5,858 nucleotides of DNA from an uncultured Finegoldia sp. Lineage in GTDB: Bacteria > Bacillota > Clostridia > Tissierellales > Peptoniphilaceae. Made by a program: the position numbers and the translations under genes. Positions 1 through 4,247 of the stretch are shown here, one piece after another; position 1 is the first letter of the stretch, and each line of letters begins with the position of its first letter. The notes beneath the pieces are model-generated. The model saw only the letters and a program-made list of their open reading frames with translations. It made no database searches and was not told the DNA's origin. Where the stretch lies: positions 1 through 5,858 of the forward strand of contig NZ_CAAFUQ010000019.1 of assembly GCF_900766215.1 (NCBI RefSeq), given 5' to 3'.

Positions 1-1
1 A

Positions 2-115
2 TTCGATGCTGACGTTTATGATGAACAAGTTGGTATGATGGAAATGGTTCTTGACGTTGATGAAATCGCTGAAGAAATGAACGATATCAGAAGCGATTAT
101 TGCAAATTTTTATAG
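2..115 (+). CDS. C-terminal end of an unidentified protein (partial)
   Basis: An open frame enters from the left edge and gives 37 residues before TAG at 113-115. The tail is acidic (many Asp and Glu, with a cluster of three Met near its middle) and ends in DYCKFL. The composition suggests a soluble cytoplasmic protein whose last segment is helical. I do not recognise the family from so short a piece. C-ending codons (GAC, ATC, AAC, TGC) resemble those of the highly expressed grd genes further right, so the gene may be well expressed; this is inference. It is followed by a terminator zone and converges with the membrane protein gene ending at 316, so it belongs to a separate transcription unit. 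That it is coding rests on the open frame, codon use and the terminators directly after its stop. Confidence 0.6.
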   Translation, partial: FDADVYDEQVGMMEMVLDVDEIAEEMNDIRSDYCKFL

Positions 116-125
116 AATCTAACAT

Positions 126-160
126 TTCACTTAAAAGTGAATATTCTTCTTATTATTATT
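126..160 (+). terminator. weak hairpin plus U-rich run after the first gene
   Basis: Eleven bases after the stop, TTCACT (126-131) pairs with AGTGAA (136-141) across a 4-nt loop, and a T-rich stretch interrupted by other bases follows. It may be a first, weak terminator or a 3' end stabiliser. The much better terminator just downstream makes this one optional. Confidence 0.35.
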
Positions 161-166
161 TAAAAG

Positions 167-198
167 AAAAAAACAGCCTCCAAAGAGGCTGTTTTTTT
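167..198. terminator. strong bidirectional rho-independent terminator
   Basis: The stem ACAGCCTC (173-180) / GAGGCTGT (185-192) closes a CAAA loop and is flanked by A7 (167-173) and T7 (192-198), which also pair. Read on the plus strand it ends the gene that stops at 115. Read on the minus strand it has the same hairpin and U-tract form, so it is a back-up for transcription arriving from 316. This is the most canonical terminator in the window. Confidence 0.93.
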
Positions 199-281
199 AT
201 AGATTTTCAATTTTTGTGCTAAATTATATCGTTACATATTTATCTGATTAATAGTAAATTTTTATAAATAAACTCTCGAAT

Positions 282-309
282 AAAAAAGTCAGCGAAATAA
301 ATCGCTGAC
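282..309 (-). terminator. rho-independent terminator of the YkvI-family gene
   Basis: GTCAGCGA (288-295) and TCGCTGAC (302-309) form an 8-bp perfect stem with a 6-nt loop. On the minus strand the stem is followed directly by six U (complement of A 282-287). It begins 6 bp past the stop codon at 316-318, the expected place for a gene-specific terminator. Confidence 0.9.
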
Positions 310-315
310 CTAATT

Positions 316-1449
316 TTAATCTTCAAATTCGATATTATTTCTTTGTGCTGCTTCCATTCTTTGTTTTTTAGCTTTTCCTGTTGCACTTCTTATAATCATC
401 CATGCCAATAGAACCATTCCGATATATCCATTAACAACGTATACTATGTTTACTAAAGAGTCAAACTCCAAAGTTAATCCGATAACTGCACCAACAACTC
501 CTGCTATTAAAGTAAAAGTTTTATATTTCTTAGTTCCTTCATCGAAAAATCTTCCTGTTACTGTCCATAACAATGGAACAGATGTTGTAAATATACCTAA
601 CATTATAAATATTGAGAAGACTGTCGCAAGAATTGGATTAATTTTTCCTGCTAATACTAAAACTGGAATTTGTGAGTCGTACAAATCAGGAATTGATAAT
701 ATGATTGCTATACTCATGATGAATATCGCAACTGAAAATCCTGTAGCACCAACAAAAACCCCTGCTTCTGCATCTTTAAGACTTTTTGCCTTGTTACCAA
801 CTTCAGCTAAGAATGCAACTAACCATATCATATTAAATCCAACATAAGATCCTGCTGATAAAAAGAAGTTACTGCTTGCAACTTTAACTTTACCTGAATC
901 AACCAACTGACCCATTAAATCCAAACTACTTCCCAACTTATCCATATTCATTAAAATTGAGATAAGACCAATTATAATTGCCATAATTGCGATAACTGGA
1001 CCAATTTTCCCAATAACATCGACAATTTTTCCCAATCCTAACATAACAACAAGAATACAAACAGCTGCCATAATAGCTCCGCCTACATATTTGGGAGCAT
1101 TGAAGTGTTGAACAGCTGTAGCTTGTGCACCAGCAATCATAACTGTGTATGATAGAAAAATAAAAAATACCGCGTAATAATCTACAATTCTTCCTATTTT
1201 ATTACCGCACATCAATTTGTAAATTTCATTTGGTTTCTCAAACTTTGAATAATAACCATCATTTAAGAATGATAATCCTGCAAACGTAAACAGTCCAAAG
1301 CAAATCATAATCCCAATTAATCCATATAATCTATATGAAGAAAAGAATTGTAAAATTTCTTGTCCTGTTGCAAATCCGGAGCCTATAAGCAATGCAATAA
1401 ATGCTCCGGCATAGGTAATTACCTGCCCCACATTATACTTTTGTTTCAT
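316..1449 (-). CDS. YkvI-family integral membrane protein, probable amino-acid/cation transporter
   Basis: This 377-residue, very hydrophobic protein resembles the uncharacterised YkvI family (COG3949), distantly related to LeuT-fold amino-acid transporters. About ten membrane segments can be read at roughly residues 10-27, 41-61, 91-112, 121-140, 148-168, 193-216, 231-252, 268-291, 313-328 and 332-354. The first carries GSGFATGQE (23-31), a Gly-rich break like the unwound substrate/ion-binding part of helix 1 in LeuT-fold carriers. The C-terminal tail (from about 356) is charged and cytoplasmic. The ATG start is supported by GGAGG six bases upstream (1456-1460). It is slightly longer than typical YkvI proteins, mostly through the tail. 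It has its own promoter (1597-1626) and terminator (282-309). Substrate is unknown; proximity to glycine reductase genes makes amino-acid uptake attractive but unproven. Confidence 0.85.
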   Translation of the reverse strand: MKQKYNVGQVITYAGAFIALLIGSGFATGQEILQFFSSYRLYGLIGIMICFGLFTFAGLSFLNDGYYSKFEKPNEIYKLMCGNKIGRIVDYYAVFFIFLSYTVMIAGAQATAVQHFNAPKYVGGAIMAAVCILVVMLGLGKIVDVIGKIGPVIAIMAIIIGLISILMNMDKLGSSLDLMGQLVDSGKVKVASSNFFLSAGSYVGFNMIWLVAFLAEVGNKAKSLKDAEAGVFVGATGFSVAIFIMSIAIILSIPDLYDSQIPVLVLAGKINPILATVFSIFIMLGIFTTSVPLLWTVTGRFFDEGTKKYKTFTLIAGVVGAVIGLTLEFDSLVNIVYVVNGYIGMVLLAWMIIRSATGKAKKQRMEAAQRNNIEFED

Positions 1450-1518
1450 AATTTACCTCCTATTGATTTTTCTTCTGATTGACATTATTTAGTGTATCGT
1501 TTTCCAAAAAATGCAAAG

Positions 1519-1536
1519 AGTTAAATATTATTAACT
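1519..1536. repeat. short inverted repeat in the YkvI-gene leader
   Basis: AGTTAA (1519-1524) and TTAACT (1531-1536) form a perfect 6-bp inverted repeat around a 6-nt AT core. It lies inside the predicted 5' leader of the YkvI-family gene and could be an operator or a weak RNA hairpin. In DNA this AT-rich it could also be chance. Confidence 0.25.
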
Positions 1537-1566
1537 TGAAATTTTTACATCAAAACAATAAATAAT

Positions 1567-1589
1567 AAAAAAACAAGGATCAAATCCTT
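1567..1589 (-). terminator. terminator-like hairpin at the very 5' end of the YkvI-gene transcript
   Basis: On the minus strand AAGGAT, loop TTG, ATCCTT (1589 down to 1575) is followed by G and seven U (1573-1567). The stem is only 6 bp. It starts almost exactly at the transcription start predicted from the promoter at 1597-1626, so it may be a 5' stabilising or regulatory structure, not a normal terminator. It could also be a second terminator for selA read-through. Confidence 0.4.
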
Positions 1590-1596
1590 TTTAGTT

Positions 1597-1626
1597 ATTA
1601 TAACATATTAATTCTAACTTTGTAAA
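1597..1626 (-). promoter_or_regulatory. sigma-A-type promoter with extended -10 for the YkvI-family gene
   Basis: On the minus strand the -35 is TTTACA (1626-1621, five of six to consensus), the spacer is 18 bp, and the -10 is TATAAT (1602-1597) preceded by TGT, which gives the extended -10 form TGnTATAAT. Transcription would begin near 1590, leaving a leader of about 140 nt before the start codon at 1449. The match is strong; the assignment follows from position and direction. Confidence 0.75.
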
Positions 1627-1660
1627 TATTTTCCTGAAATTTTTATAAAATTTTTGTCTA

Positions 1661-1697
1661 AAAAATCAAAAAACTCCGAATCGCAAACCCGGAGTTT
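1661..1697 (-). terminator. rho-independent terminator of selA
   Basis: On the minus strand AAACTCCG (1697-1690) pairs with CGGAGTTT (1678-1671) around an 11-nt loop. The U-rich tail is the complement of A-rich 1661-1673. It starts 13 bp past the selA stop, so selA and the YkvI-family gene are mainly separate units although co-oriented. Confidence 0.85.
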
Positions 1698-1709
1698 CCC
1701 TCATTTTTC

Positions 1710-3098
1710 CTATAGTGTATTAGATTTTATCACATTTACAATTCTATCAAAATCTTTTTCGAAAATACATCTTAAATCCATAAAGAAAGTATCATCATGA
1801 ACAGTTCCTATAATATGTTCATCAGATAACCTAAGTCTTCTTTCAAATTCTGAAACCTTCATGTCTGGTTTTATTGCAATAGAATACGAATTTAATCTGT
1901 CAAGTGGATATGCTCCACCACCAACTTCGCTTTGTGATTCTACTATTTCCATGTTTAGTTTAACTTCTTGTTCAATCATGCTCTTCAATTTTTCTGCTTT
2001 TCGTAGGATTTCTTCTTTTGGCATAGAAATCATCTTCAAAGTCGGAATATTTGCAATAGCTTTTTCATCATCTAAGTAAAACTTAAGAGTTTCTTCTAAA
2101 GCTCCCAGCGTGAACTTGTCTACTCTGAAAGCTCTCAATAATTGATTCTTCTTAATTTGAGATATTAATTCTTTCTTACCTACTATAATACCCGCTTGAG
2201 GTCCTCCTAAAATTTTATCTCCAGAGAATGAAACCAAATCAATTCCTTCATTTATACAATCCTTGACCGTTCTTTCATAACTCAACCCAAACTTGGACAA
2301 ATCTATAAGTGAACCTGAACCTAAGTCTTCTATTAAATGTATTGCTTTTTCATCGCACAAATCTCTAAGTTCATTGCCACCAACGCTCTCACTAAATCCA
2401 ACCACAGAGTAGTTAGAAGTGTGAACTTTCATTATCAAAGCAGTTTCTTCATTAATATTATCTTCATAATCGTACAAATGTGTTTTGTTAGTGGAACCTA
2501 CTTCAACTAATTTTGCGCCTGACTTTTCCATAATAGAAGATATTCTAAAAGATCCTCCGACTTCTACCAACTCTCCTCTACTGATAATCGCTTGTTTATT
2601 TTGGCAAAGAGTGTTTAAAACTAGAAAAACAGCCGCAGCATTATTGTTTACTACTACAGCATCTTCTGCTTTAGTAATTCTTTTAAGAAGTTCTACTGCA
2701 TGTACATATCTTGACCCTCTTTTGCCTTCATCGATGTCGTACTCTAAGTTTGAGTAATTTCCCGCAATTTTACACAAATTATCTACAACTTTCTCATTTA
2801 ATAATGATCTACCGAGATTAGTATGTAAAATAACTCCTGTTGCATTTATTACAGGTTTCAATGATGGAGAGAAATTTTTGTCCATTAATTCAAACGCTTT
2901 GTCTATTACATCTTTATTGTAAAAATCAAATTCTTCTTTATTTAATATTCTATTTCTAAAAAATTCTATGGATTCTCTTACAGAATCTTTGATTAAGCTT
3001 TCAGGATAATCATTGTATGCTTTTAAAATTTCTTCAGATTCTAAAATTTCTGAAACTTGAGGAAGTTTTTTAAACATTTCTTGTAAATTAGCTCCCAT
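1710..3098 (-). CDS. selA: L-seryl-tRNA(Sec) selenium transferase (selenocysteine synthase)
   Basis: SelA is a cytoplasmic PLP enzyme that converts Ser-tRNA(Sec) to Sec-tRNA(Sec) using selenophosphate. The 462-residue length fits the bacterial family. The N-terminal part contains a LPQVSEIL-like tRNA-binding segment (about 12-19). The core shows NATGVILHTNLGRSLL (85-100), YSNLEYDIDEGKRGSR (115-130) and LVEVGGSFRI (177-186). The PLP lysine is in FSGDKILGGPQAG, at K295, followed by RAFRVDKFTLGALE (322-335). ATG is supported by GGAGGA (complement of 3108-3113) nine bases upstream. It is transcribed from its own promoter at 3162-3190, divergently from the glycine reductase operon whose grdA needs Sec. 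selB, selC and selD are not in the window. Codon use is ordinary, unlike the biased grd genes, as expected for a low-abundance enzyme. Confidence 0.97.
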   Translation of the reverse strand: MGANLQEMFKKLPQVSEILESEEILKAYNDYPESLIKDSVRESIEFFRNRILNKEEFDFYNKDVIDKAFELMDKNFSPSLKPVINATGVILHTNLGRSLLNEKVVDNLCKIAGNYSNLEYDIDEGKRGSRYVHAVELLKRITKAEDAVVVNNNAAAVFLVLNTLCQNKQAIISRGELVEVGGSFRISSIMEKSGAKLVEVGSTNKTHLYDYEDNINEETALIMKVHTSNYSVVGFSESVGGNELRDLCDEKAIHLIEDLGSGSLIDLSKFGLSYERTVKDCINEGIDLVSFSGDKILGGPQAGIIVGKKELISQIKKNQLLRAFRVDKFTLGALEETLKFYLDDEKAIANIPTLKMISMPKEEILRKAEKLKSMIEQEVKLNMEIVESQSEVGGGAYPLDRLNSYSIAIKPDMKVSEFERRLRLSDEHIIGTVHDDTFFMDLRCIFEKDFDRIVNVIKSNTL

Positions 3099-3140
3099 TT
3101 TTATTTGTCCTCCATTTTCTTCTATATAATATTACTTTAT

Positions 3141-3169
3141 TTGACATTAACTTATGAGTAAATTATAAT
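3141..3169 (+). promoter_or_regulatory. perfect-consensus sigma-A promoter directed toward the grd operon
   Basis: TTGACA (3141-3146), exactly 17 bp, then TATAAT (3164-3169): all twelve consensus positions match. The start would be near 3176, about 255 nt before grdX. The -10 overlaps the selA -10 within the palindrome ATTATAAT (3162-3169). This promoter could feed the grd operon, a separate small RNA, or both; the sequence alone does not decide. Confidence 0.82.
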
Positions 3170-3190
3170 ATAAGTGCAGAGAATTGTCTA
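3162..3190 (-). promoter_or_regulatory. selA promoter
   Basis: On the minus strand the -35 is TAGACA (3190-3185), the spacer is 17 bp and the -10 is TATAAT (3167-3162). That is eleven of twelve consensus positions. Transcription would start near 3155, giving selA a leader of about 57 nt. Its -10 overlaps that of the plus-strand promoter. Confidence 0.82.
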
Positions 3191-3196
3191 TCATAT

Positions 3197-3220
3197 AGCG
3201 ATTGGATGATTGTAATCGCT
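3197..3220. repeat. inverted repeat (hairpin 1) between the divergent promoters and grdX
   Basis: AGCGATT (3197-3203) and AATCGCT (3214-3220) form a 7-bp perfect inverted repeat with a 10-nt spacer. In the plus transcript it is a hairpin followed by the U-rich run TTATTATTTT, which itself can fold with AAATAAT (3233-3239). As DNA it sits six bases upstream of the selA -35, a typical place for a regulator site. Either reading is possible. Confidence 0.5.
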
Positions 3221-3273
3221 TTATTATTTTGCAAATAATTCTATTTTTTATTTAATCATTAATGTTTTGGTTT

Positions 3274-3316
3274 TAACAAAATGAATTTTATACAGTAAAG
3301 CATTTTGTTATTTTTT
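3274..3316 (+). terminator. terminator-like hairpin in the grd leader
   Basis: TAACAAAATG (3274-3283) and CATTTTGTTA (3301-3310) form a 10-bp perfect stem with a 17-nt loop, followed at once by six T (3311-3316). Only two pairs are G-C, so the stem is weak. It lies about 100-140 nt into the transcript from the consensus promoter and 115 bp before grdX, so it could be an attenuator or the end of a short RNA. TGTTTTG (3263-3269) can pair with CAAAATG (3277-3283) using two wobble pairs, a possible competing fold. Confidence 0.5.
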
Positions 3317-3346
3317 ATGAGCGGTTATTATGATTTCCTATATATG

Positions 3347-3375
3347 ATTACATTTGACTGATTTTGTTATATAAT
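3347..3375 (+). promoter_or_regulatory. candidate grdX-proximal promoter
   Basis: ATTACA (3347-3352, four of six to TTGACA), a 17-bp spacer and a perfect TATAAT (3370-3375) would start RNA near 3382, about 49 nt before grdX. An alternative pairing uses TTGACT (3354-3359) with TAATAT (3375-3380), but its 15-bp spacer is short. If active, it bypasses the hairpins upstream. Confidence 0.5.
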
Positions 3376-3430
3376 AATATTGAGCTTAAAAGATAGCTTA
3401 TAACGAATCAAAAGACAGGTAGGGTAAAAG

Positions 3431-3805
3431 ATGTTATTAATCACAAACAATGAATATTTTAAAGATGCTATCAAAAGAACTGATGTAAAAGTTGAATACA
3501 TGGATATCGACTACATCGGAATTTTGAAAAAAGCACGCGATTTAATTCATCAAAATTATCGCCTAGTAACTCACCCACTTTATGGATCAGTAAAGCCAAA
3601 CGAAACGGTTTTTAGATCGGTTATTTTGGAAAAGGGTGACAAATTTGATACGGATTCTTTAATGATGATTGAAGAATGTATCAATACTGCAACTAAGTTT
3701 ATGAATATTTCTAAGCCAAAGCGTTGGCCAGCTGAAATCTTAGATGATTTTAGAGTTGTCGATTTCGATATTATTAGTCAAACTTTGGATAGGATATTAA
3801 TATAA
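3431..3805 (+). CDS. grdX: GrdX family protein, first gene of the glycine reductase operon
   Basis: GrdX is a small protein regularly found at the head of glycine/sarcosine/betaine reductase operons; its biochemical role is not established and a regulatory or assembly role is usually supposed. This copy has 124 residues, the normal size. It opens with LLITNNEYFKD, a strand and turn like the start of a small alpha/beta fold. It contains RLVTHPLYGSVKPNETVFRS (44-63), the most family-like stretch, and a Pro-Lys-Arg-Trp-Pro block near 95-99. No membrane segment or signal peptide is visible. The ATG follows AGGTAGGG, a serviceable but less standard ribosome site than those of the next genes. The thioredoxin gene begins 21 bp after its stop, so the two are co-transcribed. 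Confidence 0.9.
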   Translation: MLLITNNEYFKDAIKRTDVKVEYMDIDYIGILKKARDLIHQNYRLVTHPLYGSVKPNETVFRSVILEKGDKFDTDSLMMIEECINTATKFMNISKPKRWPAEILDDFRVVDFDIISQTLDRILI

Positions 3806-3826
3806 AAATTTTAGGAGGCATTTGAA

Positions 3827-4147
3827 ATGTTAGAATTAGACAAGAAAACTTTTGAACCAGAAGTATTAGAAGCTGAAGGATTAGTATTCGTAGACTTCTG
3901 GAGTGACGGATGTGAACCATGTAAGGCACTTATGCCAGGCGTTCATGAATTAGCTGAAAAATACGGTGACAAAATTAAATTCTGTTCACTAAACATTACT
4001 TCAGCTAGAAGAGTTGCTATCAAACAACAAGTATTAGGATTACCAACTATGTTAATGTACAAAGACGGTCAAAAAATTGATGAAATCAATAAAGATGACG
4101 CTAATTTGGAAAACATAGAAGCAATGATCCAAAAACACTACAACTAA
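3827..4147 (+). CDS. trxA: glycine-reductase-associated thioredoxin (CEPC active site)
   Basis: This 106-residue thioredoxin supplies electrons from a thioredoxin reductase to oxidised selenoprotein A (GrdA) after each turn of glycine reduction. The fold markers are VDFW (22-25, with the buried Asp at 23), the redox motif C29-E30-P31-C32-K33 and the cis-proline in GLPTMLMY (P73). The active site reads SDGCEPCK, not the usual AEWCGPCK, so the Trp before the first Cys is replaced by Gly and the Gly between the cysteines by Glu. Such GCxPC motifs are typical of thioredoxins from grd operons. There is an extra Cys at 53. ATG follows AGGAGG (3813-3818). No thioredoxin reductase gene lies between grdX and this gene, where several clostridial operons carry one. 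Codon use is biased as in grdE. Confidence 0.93.
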   Translation: MLELDKKTFEPEVLEAEGLVFVDFWSDGCEPCKALMPGVHELAEKYGDKIKFCSLNITSARRVAIKQQVLGLPTMLMYKDGQKIDEINKDDANLENIEAMIQKHYN

Positions 4148-4162
4148 TCTAAAGCTAGATTA
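4145..4162 (+). repeat. hairpin overlapping the trxA stop codon
   Basis: TAATCTA (4145-4151) and TAGATTA (4156-4162) form a perfect 7-bp stem around AAGC. The TAA stop codon lies in the 5' arm. No U-tract follows. It may protect the 3' end of the grdX-trxA message or be chance. Confidence 0.4.
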
Positions 4163-4183
4163 AAGTAGAAGTAAATTAGTTAA

Positions 4184-4216
4184 AAACTCATTAGGGGGCA
4201 TTCCCCTATTGAGTTT
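4184..4216 (+). repeat. strong intercistronic hairpin between trxA and grdE, without U-tract
   Basis: AAACTCA (4184-4190) pairs with TGAGTTT (4210-4216); after one T-T mismatch TAGGGG (4192-4197) pairs with CCCCTA (4203-4208) around a 5-nt loop. Thirteen base pairs including four consecutive G-C make this the most stable hairpin in the operon part of the window. It is followed by A-rich sequence, not T, so it is not a standard plus-strand terminator. It more likely blocks exonucleases or marks a processing site, giving grdE and downstream genes a separate message level. Confidence 0.75.
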
Positions 4217-4247
4217 AAAATAAAAAAATATAATAGGAGGTTAAGAT

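Noticed and set aside
446..847. Open frame of 133 codons on the plus strand inside the YkvI-family gene
   Set aside because: It is antisense to a clear membrane protein, has no ribosome site and shows low-complexity Pro/Thr/Asn composition typical of the reverse of hydrophobic codons.
1530..1558. Alternative minus-strand promoter TTGATG-17 bp-TAATAT before the YkvI-family gene
   Set aside because: It matches only four of six in each hexamer and is clearly poorer than the extended -10 promoter at 1597-1626.
1861..2757. Two plus-strand open frames inside selA (1861-2079 and 2485-2757)
   Set aside because: They are shadows of selA with no Shine-Dalgarno sequence and no recognisable protein motif.
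3206..3238. Ten-codon leader peptide (start 3206, ending FCK) in hairpin 1
   Set aside because: No ribosome site precedes it, and there is no run of regulatory codons such as Gly or repeated Cys. Chance is likely in a 255-nt leader.
3317..3361. Fourteen-codon ORF ending in UGA, tempting as a selenocysteine-sensing leader
   Set aside because: No Shine-Dalgarno is present, no hairpin directly follows the UGA, and its sequence overlaps promoter-like DNA.
3176..3430. Glycine riboswitch or T-box ahead of grdX
   Set aside because: I found neither the tandem glycine-aptamer core nor a T-box antiterminator sequence; the stems present are simple AT-rich hairpins.
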